A stretch of DNA of 37,168 nucleotides, from NCBI RefSeq assembly GCF_030462475.1, contig NZ_JASMRZ010000033.1, forward strand, positions 1 through 37,168, written 5' to 3'. This document shows positions 15,176-24,060 of the stretch, one piece after another (the first letter of the stretch is position 1; every line of letters starts with the position of its first letter). This stretch comes from Variovorax sp. CAN15 (GTDB lineage Bacteria > Pseudomonadota > Gammaproteobacteria > Burkholderiales > Burkholderiaceae_C). Position numbers and translations under genes: made by a program. The notes below the pieces were generated by a model. That model ran no database searches, was not told the DNA's origin, and worked only from the letters and a program-made list of their open reading frames with translations.

Positions 15176-16372
15176 TCACTTCCAGAGGGCGCACTTCGTC
15201 TCGGCCTTGGTCGTGAAGACCTGGTCGCCCGGCAGCGTCTTCAGCACCTTCAGGTAGTCCCAGGGCTTCTTCGATTCGGCGGGCGACTTCACTTCCACCA
15301 GGTACATGTCGTGAATGAAGCTGCCGTCGGCGCGAATCTGGCCCTTGCCGTAGAAGTCGTCGATCTTCATGCTCTTGAGCTGCGCCATCACCTTGTCGGA
15401 GTCGGTGGTCTTGGCGGCGGTCACGGCCTTCAGATAGGTCATGGTGGCCGAGTAGTCGGCCGCCTGGATGTCGGTGGGCATGCGCTTGGTCTTCTCGAAG
15501 AAGCGGTTGGCGAACTTGCGCGATTGGTCGTTCAGGTCCCAGTACCAGCTGGTGGTATGCAGCAGGCCTTCGGTGTTCTTCAGGCCAAGGCTGTGGATGT
15601 CGCTCAAAAAGACCAGCAAGCCCGCGATCTTCATGGTCTTGTTGATGCCGAATTCCTTGGCTGCCTTGATCGAGTTGATGGTGTCGCCGCCCGCATTGGC
15701 CAGGCCCAGGATCTGCGCCTTGGAGTTCTGCGCCTGCAGCAGGAACGAGGAGAAGTCCGATGCGTTCAGCGGATGGCGCACGGCGCCCACCACGGTGCCA
15801 CCCTTCTCCTTCACCACCTTGGTGGTGTCGGCTTCGAGCGCATGGCCGAAGGCGTAGTCGGCCGTCAGGAAGAACCAGCTCTTGCCGCCGCGGTCGACCA
15901 CCGCCGCACCGGTGCCCTTGGCCAGGGCCACGGTGTCGTACGCGTAGTGCACGGTGTAGGGGCTGCACTGCTCGTTGGTGAGCACCGAGCTGCCCGCGCC
16001 GTTGTTGAAGTACACGCGCTTCTTCTCTTCGGCCACCTTGGCGGTGGCCAGCGCCGTGCCCGAGTTGGTGCCGCCGAAGATCATGGTGACGCCGGCCGTG
16101 TCGACCCATTCGCGGGCCTTGGAGGCGGCGATGTCGGCCTTGTTCTGGTGGTCCGCGACCAGCAGCTCGATGGGCTGGCCCAGCGCCTTGCCGCCGAAGT
16201 CGTCGATGGCCATCTGGATGGCGGTGGCGCCGCCCTTGCCTTCGAGGTCGGCGTACAGGCTCGACATGTCGGTGACGAAGCCGATCTTCACTTTTTCCTG
16301 CGCCTGCGCGGCGCCCGCGCTCATTGCGAGGATGCCGATGGCGGTGGCGATGAGGCCGAGTTTCTTGTTCAT
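15176..16372 (-). CDS. Periplasmic substrate-binding protein of the liv operon, copy 2
   Basis: A 398-residue paralogue of the neighbouring binding protein, with its own signal peptide (MNKKLGLIATAIGILAMSAG, cleavage after AQAQ) and the same length and ends. Differences from copy 1 cluster in VYFNNGAGSSVL (versus VFVVNGAGSSAL), GLANAGGDTINS and TTSWYWDLND (versus TTSWDWNLDD), places that may touch ligand, so the two may bind different compounds. It is the first binding-protein gene after livF, with AGGAG about 10 bases before the ATG. A binding-protein gene pair serving one membrane complex widens uptake range in known liv/LS systems. Confidence 0.93.
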   Translation of the reverse strand: MNKKLGLIATAIGILAMSAGAAQAQEKVKIGFVTDMSSLYADLEGKGGATAIQMAIDDFGGKALGQPIELLVADHQNKADIAASKAREWVDTAGVTMIFGGTNSGTALATAKVAEEKKRVYFNNGAGSSVLTNEQCSPYTVHYAYDTVALAKGTGAAVVDRGGKSWFFLTADYAFGHALEADTTKVVKEKGGTVVGAVRHPLNASDFSSFLLQAQNSKAQILGLANAGGDTINSIKAAKEFGINKTMKIAGLLVFLSDIHSLGLKNTEGLLHTTSWYWDLNDQSRKFANRFFEKTKRMPTDIQAADYSATMTYLKAVTAAKTTDSDKVMAQLKSMKIDDFYGKGQIRADGSFIHDMYLVEVKSPAESKKPWDYLKVLKTLPGDQVFTTKAETKCALWK

Positions 16373-16445
16373 GGCGTTGTCTCCTGGAGGAATCTTTGTG
16401 GGACGGAAGAAAAGTCTTGTGGACGGAATCGGCTGGCTGCTTCTC

Positions 16446-17153
16446 TCAGACGCCGAGCAGCTCGGTGAGCACGGGCATCTTGGATTCGAGTTCGGCCGCG
16501 CCGAACTTCAGGGCGATGCGGCCGTGCTCCATCACGTAGAAGCGGTCGGCCAGCGGCGCGGCGAAGCGGAAGTTCTGCTCCACCATCACGATGGTGTAGC
16601 CCTTGGCGCGCAGCGTGGTGATCATGCGGGCCAGCGCCTGCACGATGACCGGCGCGAGGCCTTCGGAAATCTCGTCGAGCAGCAGCAGCTTGGCGCCGGT
16701 GCGCAGGATGCGCGCCACGGCCAGCATCTGCTGCTCGCCGCCCGACAGGCGCGTGCCCTGGCTGTGGCGGCGCTCGGCGAGGTTGGGGAACATGGCGTAG
16801 ATCTCTTCGACCGACATGCCCTGCCCCGCGCCCTTGAGCTCGGGCGGCAGCATCAGGTTCTCCTCGCACGAGAGGCTGGCGAAGATGCCGCGTTCTTCCG
16901 GGCAATAGCCGATGCCGAGGTGCGCGATGCGATGCGTCGGCATGCCGATGGTCTCTTTGCCGTTGACCTCGATACTGCCCTTGCGTGCACCCGTGAGCCC
17001 CATGATGGCGCGCAGCGTGGTGGTGCGGCCCGCGCCGTTGCGGCCCAGCAGCGTGACGACCTCGCCCGGCTGCACGACCATGTCGACGCCGTGCAGCACG
17101 TGCGATTCGCCGTACCAGGCTTGCAGGCCCTTGATTTCGAGTGCGGCGGTCAT
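16446..17153 (-). CDS. livF: ABC importer ATPase LivF, Walker A Lys replaced by Arg
   Basis: A 235-residue ATPase that would pair with LivG on the LivH/LivM channel. Order of motifs: Walker A GRNGAGRTT at 37-45 with Arg43 in the place of the universal Lys, signature LSGGEQQ at 136-142, Walker B LLLLDE at 156-161 with the catalytic Glu, and VEQN at 191-194 where many ABC ATPases have a His switch. The Arg codon is a plain CGC, read directly from the complement of about 17025-17027. Loss of Lys usually cripples nucleotide binding at that site, so this subunit may have one degenerate site. I have a recollection of Arg at this place in other betaproteobacterial LivF proteins. It begins one base after the livG stop. 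Confidence 0.95.
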   Translation of the reverse strand: MTAALEIKGLQAWYGESHVLHGVDMVVQPGEVVTLLGRNGAGRTTTLRAIMGLTGARKGSIEVNGKETIGMPTHRIAHLGIGYCPEERGIFASLSCEENLMLPPELKGAGQGMSVEEIYAMFPNLAERRHSQGTRLSGGEQQMLAVARILRTGAKLLLLDEISEGLAPVIVQALARMITTLRAKGYTIVMVEQNFRFAAPLADRFYVMEHGRIALKFGAAELESKMPVLTELLGV

Positions 17154-17154
17154 G

Positions 17155-17925
17155 TCAGTGGGCCCCTTGCAACTGGCCGTCAGTGGTGCCCATGTAGGCT
17201 TCCATGACCTGGGGATTCGCGGAGACTTCGGCGTAAGGGCCTTCGGCCAGCACGGCGCCGCGCTGCAGCACGGTGATGGTGTCGGCGATGGTCGAGACCA
17301 CGCTCATGTTGTGCTCGACCATCAGGATGGTGCGGCCGGCCGACACGCGCTTGATGAGTTCGGCCACGCGGTGCACGTCTTCGTGGCCCATGCCCTGCGT
17401 GGGCTCGTCCAGCAGCATGAGTTCGGGCTCCATGGCCAGCGTGGTCGCGATCTCCAGCGCGCGCTTGCGGCCGTAGGGCAGGTTCACGGTCTGTTCGTCG
17501 GCGAGCTCCTCGAGGCCGACTTCGGCCAGCAGCTCGCGCGCCCTGGCATCCAGCGGCTTGAGCGACTTCTCGCTCTTCCAGAAGTGGTAGGAGGTGCCCA
17601 GCCTGCGCTGCAGGCCCAGGCGCACGTTCTCCAGCAGCGTGAGGTGCGGAAACACGGCCGAGATCTGGAAGGATCGGATGATGCCGCGGCGCGCGATCTG
17701 CGCGGGGCGCTCGCGCGTGATGTCCTGTCCGTTGAACAGGATCGTGCCGGTGGTCGGCTCGAGGAACTTGGTGAGCAGGTTGAAGCAGGTCGTCTTGCCT
17801 GCGCCGTTCGGGCCGATGAGCGCGTGGATGGAGCCGCGCACCACGGACAGGTTGACCTTGCTGACCGCGGTGAACCCCTTGAATTCCTTGGTGAGCTGGC
17901 GTGTTTCGAGGATGACGTCGCTCAT
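17155..17925 (-). CDS. livG: ABC importer ATPase LivG
   Basis: A 256-residue ATPase with an intact Walker A GPNGAGKTT at 38-46 and Walker B MLLDEP at 171-176. VEHN supplies the His switch. The signature loop at 150-156 is LPYGRKR rather than LSGGQ, as is common in LivG. In the LivG/LivF dimer the intact LivG Walker A faces the canonical LivF signature, while the altered LivF Walker A faces this weak signature, so one good and one poor ATP site are expected. It is the first gene of the liv operon; a weak promoter may lie in the 377-base gap upstream. Confidence 0.95.
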   Translation of the reverse strand: MSDVILETRQLTKEFKGFTAVSKVNLSVVRGSIHALIGPNGAGKTTCFNLLTKFLEPTTGTILFNGQDITRERPAQIARRGIIRSFQISAVFPHLTLLENVRLGLQRRLGTSYHFWKSEKSLKPLDARARELLAEVGLEELADEQTVNLPYGRKRALEIATTLAMEPELMLLDEPTQGMGHEDVHRVAELIKRVSAGRTILMVEHNMSVVSTIADTITVLQRGAVLAEGPYAEVSANPQVMEAYMGTTDGQLQGAH

Positions 17926-18302
17926 CTCGCGAGGTCGCCCGGGTTCGTGAAAAGAATGTGGGTCATGCGGTCCGTCTCAATGCGCCACCATCGAGCGCGG
18001 ACCGATTGTTCGTGGGTGACTCCGGCTTGCATACTGGGGCAAATGCCTATGCTGCAGTGCAACCATCGCAAGGCTCCGGCGGCTTTCTTCCGCACGACTG
18101 TCGCCTCGACGACAAAGCGCGCTCCGGCGCATGGCCAAGCCCGCCCGCTTGTTGCGCAGGCAGCGCCGACTTGCGTCGGGGAAAGCACAGCGCGCCGCTT
18201 CGGCGGCCCCAACCTAAACTGCCACTGGACTCATCACGCCGAAGGCCGCGCCGGCAAGCGCCGGGCATGCCCGCTGCCACGGGAACAACGACATCGCCGC
18301 AC
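17926..18302. other. Divergent intergenic region between livG and the AGE epimerase gene
   Basis: No convincing gene is seen in these 377 bases. On the minus strand, TTGAGA (17975-17980) and CATTCT (17953-17958), 16 bases apart, are a weak candidate promoter for livG. GCATA at 18029-18033 and TATGC near 18048-18052 form a loose interrupted inverted repeat that could be a regulator site. For the rightward epimerase gene I see no clear promoter or ribosome site. Confidence 0.35.
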
Positions 18303-19502
18303 ATGCCCAACCTCCGCTCTCCCGACTTCCTCACCGATCACATCCTGCGCACGCTGGCCTTCTACGAAACGCGCAACCTCGACGCAACGGGTGGCTTCTT
18401 CCATTTCTTCAAGGACGACGGCACGGTGTACGACCAGCGCACCCGCCACCTGGTGAGCAGCACGCGCTTCGTGTTCAACCACGCGACGGCGTACCGGCGC
18501 TTCGGCAGGCCCGCCGACCTCGCGGCCGCGCGGCACGGCCTCGCCTTCATCGAGCGTGCCCACAGGCAGCAGGATGGCGGCTATGCCTGGCAGATCGACT
18601 GGCACGAGCGGCGCGCCACGGTGCAGGACGGCACCAACCGCTGCTACGGCCTGGACTTCGTGCTGCTCGCGCACGCGCATGCGCTCATGGCCGGCATCGA
18701 GGAGGCGCATGCGGGGCTGGAGCACACCTGGGGGCTGATGGAGAAGCATTTCTGGGAGCCTCGGCATCAGCTGTATGCCGACGAGGCCACGATCGACTGG
18801 CGCGTAGGACCCTACCGCGGGCAGAACGCCAACATGCACGCCTGCGAGGCGCTGATGGCTGCCTTCGAGGCCACGCAGGAATCGCACTACCTCGATCGCG
18901 CGCTGGCGGTGGCCGAGTCGGTGACCGGCCGGCTGGCATCGCTGGCCGACGGGCTCGTATGGGAGCACTACCGCGAGGACTGGTCGGTCGACTGGGATTT
19001 CAACCGCGGCAACAAGACCGACATCTTCAAGCCCTGGGGCTTCCAGACAGGCCACCTGACGGAATGGGCCAAGCTGCTGCTGCAGCTCGAAGGCCACATG
19101 GCCTCGCAGGACCGCAAAGCCGACTGGGCGCTGCCCCGCGCGCGCCACTTCTTCGACACCGCCATGTTCCGCGGCTGGGACGCGGACAACGGCGGGCTGG
19201 TCTACGGGTTCGGCCCCGACGGCGAGGTGTGCGACGGCGACAAGTATTTCTGGGTGCAGGCCGAGAGCTTCGCCGCCGCCGCCCTGCTCGCGGTGCGCAC
19301 CGGCGAGGCCGGCTACTGGGACTGGTACGACAGCATCTGGGCCTACAGCTGGGAGCACTTCGTCGACCACAGGCACGGCGCCTGGTACCGCATCCTCACG
19401 CCGGCGAACGGGAAGATCAGCGACGAGAAAAGTCCTGCAGGCAAGACCGACTATCACACGATGGGCGCCTGCTACGACGTGCTCAAGGCACTGGGCAAGT
19501 AG
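18303..19502 (+). CDS. AGE-family sugar epimerase/isomerase
   Basis: A 399-residue member of the N-acylglucosamine 2-epimerase (AGE) family, an (alpha/alpha)6 barrel that includes GlcNAc 2-epimerase, mannose isomerase and YihS. Characteristic stretches are the Arg-containing STRFVFNHA near 57-65, RGQNANMHACEALMAA near 176-191, DFNRGNK and KPWGFQTGHLTEWAKLL near 245-260, and KYFWVQAESFAAAAL near 314-328; the conserved His residues within them are likely the acid/base pair. Length and lack of a regulatory ATP site favour a bacterial mannose-type isomerase over true GlcNAc epimerase. ATG 18303 is chosen because homologues begin near PDFLTDHI; ATG 18267 is possible. It is a stand-alone gene converging on emrB. 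Confidence 0.9.
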   Translation: MPNLRSPDFLTDHILRTLAFYETRNLDATGGFFHFFKDDGTVYDQRTRHLVSSTRFVFNHATAYRRFGRPADLAAARHGLAFIERAHRQQDGGYAWQIDWHERRATVQDGTNRCYGLDFVLLAHAHALMAGIEEAHAGLEHTWGLMEKHFWEPRHQLYADEATIDWRVGPYRGQNANMHACEALMAAFEATQESHYLDRALAVAESVTGRLASLADGLVWEHYREDWSVDWDFNRGNKTDIFKPWGFQTGHLTEWAKLLLQLEGHMASQDRKADWALPRARHFFDTAMFRGWDADNGGLVYGFGPDGEVCDGDKYFWVQAESFAAAALLAVRTGEAGYWDWYDSIWAYSWEHFVDHRHGAWYRILTPANGKISDEKSPAGKTDYHTMGACYDVLKALGK

Positions 19503-19527
19503 AAGCGACAGGCGCAGCAGAAATGGA

Positions 19528-19559
19528 AACCCCCAGGCTCCTTGCGGAGGCTGGGGGTT
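19528..19559. terminator. Bidirectional terminator between the epimerase gene and emrB
   Basis: AACCCCCAG at 19528-19536 pairs with CTGGGGGTT at 19551-19559, with a further partial inner stem. It sits in the 76-base gap between two converging genes. Only the minus strand has a short T-rich tail (TTTCCATTT), so it may serve emrB better. Confidence 0.7.
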
Positions 19560-19578
19560 GCGAGGGAGTCGGACTCGG

Positions 19579-21141
19579 TCAGTGCGCGCCTGCGGCAGCA
19601 TCGCCGCCTGCCCCGCCCTTCTGCGGCTTTGCCAGCCACACCAGCGGAATCAGCAACAGGAACAGGACCGCCGACGCATAGAAGATGTCGTTGGTCGCCA
19701 GCATGTAGGACTGCTGGTCGACGAGGCGGTTGATCTGCCCCAGCACCTGGTCGGTGCTGAAGCCGCTGGCGTTGAGCCCGGCCATCGCGCTCGTGGCTGC
19801 ATTGTTGCCCTGGTTGATGGTTTCGGCCAGCTGGGCGTGGTGCAGCGTCGCGCGGTTGTCCCACAGCGTGGTCGTGATCGAGGTGCCCATCGCGCCCGCG
19901 GTGATGCGCAGGAAGTTCGACAGGCCCGACGCGGCCGGGATGCGCTCGGGCGTGAGGCCCGACAGCGTGATCGTCACCAGCGGGATGAAGAAGAACGCCA
20001 TCGCGATGCCCTGGATCACCGTCGGGATGATGATCGTCACGAAGTCGGCCTGCGTGTTGAAGTTCGACCGCATCCACAGCACCAGCGCGAACACCAGGAA
20101 CGAGAAGGTCGCGTAGCGGCGCGGGTCGATCTTGGCCACCGTGAGGCCCACCACCGGCGAGAAGAAGATGGCCAGCAGTCCCACGGGCGCCATGATCATC
20201 CCCGCCTGCGTGGCGGTGTAGCCCATCCACTGCTGCAGCCACAGCGGCAGCAGCACCACGTTGCCGAAGAACAGGCCGTAGGCCACGGCTGTCGCCACGG
20301 CGCCCGACCAGAAGTTGCGGCGCTTGAAGAGCGACAGGTCGACCACCGGGTGCTTGTCGGTCAGCTCCCAGACGAGGAAGAAGGCGAAGCCGACCACGGA
20401 CACCACCGCCAGCGTGACGATCTGCGCCGAGTGGAACCAGTCGAGTTCCTTGCCCTTGTCGAGCATGAGCTGCAGCGAGCCCACCCACAGCACCAGCAGC
20501 GCGAGGCCGATGGCGTCGATGGGCACCTTGTGCGTGGCGCTCTCGCGCTTGTGGTACAGCGCCCAGGTGATGGCGGCCGCGACGATGCCCACCGGGATGT
20601 TGATGTAGAAGATCCAAGGCCACGAGATGTTGTCGGTGATCCAGCCACCCAGCAGCGGCCCCATCACCGGCGCGACCAGCGTGGTCATGGACCACATGGC
20701 CATTGCCAGGCCCGCCTTGGCGCGCGGATAGCTCGACAGCAGCAGCGCCTGCGACAGCGGGATCATCGGCCCCGCGACGAAGCCCTGCAGCGCGCGGAAG
20801 GCGATCAGCGTCGTCATGTTCGGCGCCAGGCCGCACAGCAGCGAGCTGATCATGAACAGGATCACGCTGGCCATGAACAGGCGCACCTGTCCGAAGCGCT
20901 GCGTCATGAAGCCCGTGAGCGGCACCGCGATGGCATTGGCCACCGCGAAGCTGGTGATGACCCAGGTGCCCTGCGTGGTGCTCACGCCCAGGTCGCCCGA
21001 GATGGCGGGCAGCGACACGTTCGCGATCGACGAATCGAGCACGTTCATGAAGGTTGCCGCGGAAAGCGCAACCGTGCCCCAGACGCGGGCTGCGCCCTCG
21101 AGCGGCGGATGCGCAACGTATGCAGGAGCAGCGGTGGCCAT
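19579..21141 (-). CDS. emrB: Multidrug MFS transporter EmrB (DHA2 family, 14 TM)
   Basis: A 520-residue inner-membrane proton-drug antiporter. Motif C-like LDSSIANVSLPAI in TM1, motif A-like GFMTQRFGQVRLF between TM2 and TM3, and RALQGFVAGPMIPLSQA in TM4 mark the DHA2 branch with 14 helices. The C-terminal third contains the extracytoplasmic loop after ITTTLWDNRA and the last helix near 490-510. It should assemble with the EmrA-like adaptor and the outer-membrane factor encoded just upstream in the same operon to push hydrophobic drugs out of the cell. The substrates cannot be read. The gene follows emrA by 53 bases and ends at a terminator. Confidence 0.93.
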   Translation of the reverse strand: MATAAPAYVAHPPLEGAARVWGTVALSAATFMNVLDSSIANVSLPAISGDLGVSTTQGTWVITSFAVANAIAVPLTGFMTQRFGQVRLFMASVILFMISSLLCGLAPNMTTLIAFRALQGFVAGPMIPLSQALLLSSYPRAKAGLAMAMWSMTTLVAPVMGPLLGGWITDNISWPWIFYINIPVGIVAAAITWALYHKRESATHKVPIDAIGLALLVLWVGSLQLMLDKGKELDWFHSAQIVTLAVVSVVGFAFFLVWELTDKHPVVDLSLFKRRNFWSGAVATAVAYGLFFGNVVLLPLWLQQWMGYTATQAGMIMAPVGLLAIFFSPVVGLTVAKIDPRRYATFSFLVFALVLWMRSNFNTQADFVTIIIPTVIQGIAMAFFFIPLVTITLSGLTPERIPAASGLSNFLRITAGAMGTSITTTLWDNRATLHHAQLAETINQGNNAATSAMAGLNASGFSTDQVLGQINRLVDQQSYMLATNDIFYASAVLFLLLIPLVWLAKPQKGGAGGDAAAGAH

Positions 21142-21194
21142 GGGGCGGGCTGTTTACCTGGACTGAAGAAAGGTCCGGACGAACGCTCGCGCGA

Positions 21195-22526
21195 TCAGCC
21201 CGGCTGGCCCTGCACTGCCACGGACGTGTTGCCCGCGGGCGCGGCGGGTGCCTTGGCGGGTGCGGCGGCCGTGGCCGGAGCACCGCTCTTGCCCCCGAGG
21301 TTGGCCGCGACGATGCGCTCCACTTCGGCGTCGGCGCCCCGATCGAGCTGGCTGTAGACAGTCGTCTGCGCCAGGGCACTGGCGCGCGGCGCGTCGGCGA
21401 GCATCTTGCCGCTCTTTTGCGAGATGTCGATCTCGGCGTCCATCGACAGCCCGATACGCAGCGGGTTGGCCTTGAGTTGCTCGGGGTCGAGCGCGATGCG
21501 CACGGGCACGCGCTGCACCACCTTGATCCAGTTGCCGGTGGCGTTCTGCGCGGGCAGCAGCGCAAAGGCACTGCCGGTGCCCACGCCCAGGCCGGCGACC
21601 TTGCCGGTGTACTCGACCTTCTTGCCGTACACGTCGGCGGTGAGTTTCACGGGCTGGTCGATGCGGATGTTGCGCAGCTGCACTTCCTTGAAGTTGGCGT
21701 CGACCCACAGCTGGTTGAGCGGAACGATCGACATCATTGGCGTTCCGGCGGCGACGCGCTGGCCGAGCTGCACGGTGCGCTTGGCGACGTAGCCGTCGAC
21801 CGGCGCGGGCATGACGACGCGCTGCGTGGCCAGGTAGGCCTCGCGCACCTTGGCGGCGGCGGCCTGCACGCTCGGGTGCTGGGCCACGCTGGTGCCTTCG
21901 GTCAGCGACTGGTTGCTGACCAGCGCTTCCTTCGCGGCGACGACGCCGGCCTGCGCGGCGGCGAGCTGGCTCCTGGCGGTCTGGAGCTGGGTCTCGGCGT
22001 GGTTGAGTTCTTCCTTCGAGACGGCGCCGTTGCCCGACAGCGCGCGGCGGCGCTGCAGGTCGTCCTGCGCCTTGGCGATGTCGCTCTGCGCCTTGACGAT
22101 GTCGGCCTGTCGCAACGTGACCTGCGCGGCCAGCGAGCCGTTGTTTGCGTACAGCGTGCGCACCTGGCGCACGGCCTGCGCGAGCGCGGCCTCGGCCTGC
22201 TCGAGCGACACCTTGGCGTCGGCGGGGTCGAGCTTCACCAGCGGCTGACCGGCCTTCACGAAGTCGGTGTCGTCGGCGTTGATGGCCATCACGGTACCGC
22301 CGATCTGCGGCGTGATCTGGATGACGTTGCCCGAGACGTAGGCGTTGTCGGTGTCCTCGTAGTGGCTGGCGACCAGCCATTCGTAGAGGCCCCAGCCGCC
22401 GCCGGCGACGATGACCACCGCGGCGAGCGCGGTAAGGGCGCGGCGGCGCTTGCCGTTGCCGGCGGGCGCCTCGGGGGCTGCGGAAGCTGCTGCAGCAGCG
22501 GGCGTCGGAGTGTTGTTGTCGCTCAT
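21195..22526 (-). CDS. emrA: Membrane-fusion adaptor EmrA (HlyD family)
   Basis: A 443-residue periplasmic adaptor. After a cytoplasmic Ala/Pro-rich head there is one TM helix at about 30-50 (ALTALAAVVIVAGGGWGLYEWL). The lipoyl half-motif with DTDNAYVSGNVIQITPQIGG follows at about 58-77, then a long coiled-coil hairpin (about 105-225, rich in QAEAALAQAV-type heptads). The second lipoyl half is VVMPAPVDGYVAKRTVQLGQ at about 240, ending in a beta-barrel. The C-terminal Ala/Pro tail is low complexity. It links EmrB to the outer-membrane factor. Located 58 bases after the outer-membrane factor gene. Confidence 0.93.
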   Translation of the reverse strand: MSDNNTPTPAAAAASAAPEAPAGNGKRRRALTALAAVVIVAGGGWGLYEWLVASHYEDTDNAYVSGNVIQITPQIGGTVMAINADDTDFVKAGQPLVKLDPADAKVSLEQAEAALAQAVRQVRTLYANNGSLAAQVTLRQADIVKAQSDIAKAQDDLQRRRALSGNGAVSKEELNHAETQLQTARSQLAAAQAGVVAAKEALVSNQSLTEGTSVAQHPSVQAAAAKVREAYLATQRVVMPAPVDGYVAKRTVQLGQRVAAGTPMMSIVPLNQLWVDANFKEVQLRNIRIDQPVKLTADVYGKKVEYTGKVAGLGVGTGSAFALLPAQNATGNWIKVVQRVPVRIALDPEQLKANPLRIGLSMDAEIDISQKSGKMLADAPRASALAQTTVYSQLDRGADAEVERIVAANLGGKSGAPATAAAPAKAPAAPAGNTSVAVQGQPG

Positions 22527-22584
22527 GATGAAGTTCTTTCCGAAGACGAAGAAGTCGGGCCGGGCTGAATCCGGGTTGTTTCCG

Positions 22585-24060
22585 TCAGTTCAGCGGGGCC
22601 GAGGAAGCCGATGCCGTGGCGGTGGCCGGGGGCTGCCAGCCGCCGCCGAGCGCGCGCGCCAGGCCCACCTGGGTGTCGAGCGCGCGGGCCGCGAGGTCGA
22701 CCGCGAGGCGGCGCTGGGCCAGCACTGCCGTTTCGGCCGTCAGCACGTTGAGGTAGTTGCCGAGGCCCGCGCGGTAGCGCTGCACGGCGATGTCGTAGGC
22801 GCCTTCGGCCGCGGTCTGCGCGGCGCGCTGCTCCGCCTGCTGGCGCGTGATCGACTGGGCGCTGGTCACCTGGTCGGCCGCGTCGCGCACCGCGTCGATC
22901 ACGGTGGCGTTGTAGCTCTCGACGGCGGCGTCGAGGTCGGCCGACTTGCCGCGCAGGTTGGCGCGCAGCTTGCCGCCCTCGAAGATCGGCAGGCTGATGG
23001 CCGGGCCCACGCCCCACTGCTCGCTGCCCGACTTCAGCAGCTTGCCGAAGCCCAGGCTCTGGAAGCCGACGAAGGCCGTGAGGTTCACGTTGGGATAGAA
23101 GAGCGTCTTGGCGTTGGCCACGTCGCTGGTGGCCGCTTCGACGCGCCAGCGCGCGGCGGCGATGTCGGCGCGGCGGCCGAGCAGGTCGGCCGGAATGTTC
23201 GCCTGCAGCGCCATCGGCTTCACGCCGTCGAGCACCGGCGGCTTGAGCGAGGTGGTGACGTTCGGCTGGCCCACGAGCGCGTCGAGCGCGTGCTGTTGCA
23301 GCGCGATCTGCTCGTTGAGAGCCTCGATCTGCTGGCGGGCTTCGGGCAGGCCGCCTTCGCTCTGGCGCAGTTCGAGGCGGGTGTCGAGGCCGGCGGAGAC
23401 TCGGTCGCGCACCAGCTTCAGCGTTTCGTCGCGCTGAGCCAGCGTGCGCTTGGCAACGGTGAGCTGGTCGTTCAGGCGAGCCCACTGGAAGTAGCTGCGG
23501 GCCACGTTGCTCGCCAGCAGCACGCGGGCTGCGTCGGCGTCGGCGGCGGCTGCATTGGTGGCGCCGATGGCGGTGTCGAGTGCGGTGCGGTTCTTGCCGA
23601 AGAAGTCGAGTTCCCAGCTCGCGCCCAGCTGCAGCAGGCCGATGTTCTGGGTGGAGCCGCCCAGCGGCGCCGGGTAGATGTAGTTGGTGTTGAACTTCTG
23701 GCGGTTCAGGTCGAGCTCGCCCTTGACCTGCGGCTTGAGCGCGGCGCCGGCGATATCGGCCGAGGCCTGCGCGCGCGCAAGGCGGGCCTGCGCGACCTGC
23801 AGGTTGGGGTTGCCGGCCACCGCCTGGTCGATGAGCAAGTTGAGTTGCGAATCGCCGAAGGCCAGCCACCACTGGCTGTCGAGCCGCGACACCGGAACGG
23901 CGGCGCTGTCGGGCGCGATGCCGAGGGAGGCCGCATCGCGCAACCTGGCCTGCGAGCCGATGCCGGACATGTCGGCACAGCCGGCAAGCGCGACAACCAG
24001 CAGCGCGGCGGCGACGACGGGAGTGCGACGCACGGCGCGCACGGCGAGGGAATCAGTCAT
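22585..24060 (-). CDS. Outer-membrane efflux lipoprotein, NodT/TolC-like
   Basis: A 491-residue outer-membrane factor of the NodT family. The signal peptide ends in the lipobox ALAGC with Cys28 as the lipidated residue. Two OEP-type repeats follow, each with long coiled-coil helices. WWLAFGDSQLNLLIDQAVAGNPNL near 65-90 and ARAQASADIAGAALKPQV are typical, and SVNGP-type turns near WGVGPAISLPIFEGGKLRANL mark the second repeat. It provides the exit duct for EmrAB. Its ATG overlaps the marR stop by eight bases, with GGAG six bases ahead (24067-24070), so ATG 24060 is preferred over GTG 24072. Confidence 0.92.
   Translation of the reverse strand: MTDSLAVRAVRRTPVVAAALLVVALAGCADMSGIGSQARLRDAASLGIAPDSAAVPVSRLDSQWWLAFGDSQLNLLIDQAVAGNPNLQVAQARLARAQASADIAGAALKPQVKGELDLNRQKFNTNYIYPAPLGGSTQNIGLLQLGASWELDFFGKNRTALDTAIGATNAAAADADAARVLLASNVARSYFQWARLNDQLTVAKRTLAQRDETLKLVRDRVSAGLDTRLELRQSEGGLPEARQQIEALNEQIALQQHALDALVGQPNVTTSLKPPVLDGVKPMALQANIPADLLGRRADIAAARWRVEAATSDVANAKTLFYPNVNLTAFVGFQSLGFGKLLKSGSEQWGVGPAISLPIFEGGKLRANLRGKSADLDAAVESYNATVIDAVRDAADQVTSAQSITRQQAEQRAAQTAAEGAYDIAVQRYRAGLGNYLNVLTAETAVLAQRRLAVDLAARALDTQVGLARALGGGWQPPATATASASSAPLN

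Noticed and set aside
19558..21357. A 599-codon plus-strand frame opposite emrB
   Set aside because: His/Arg/Gln-rich antisense shadow of a conserved MFS gene.
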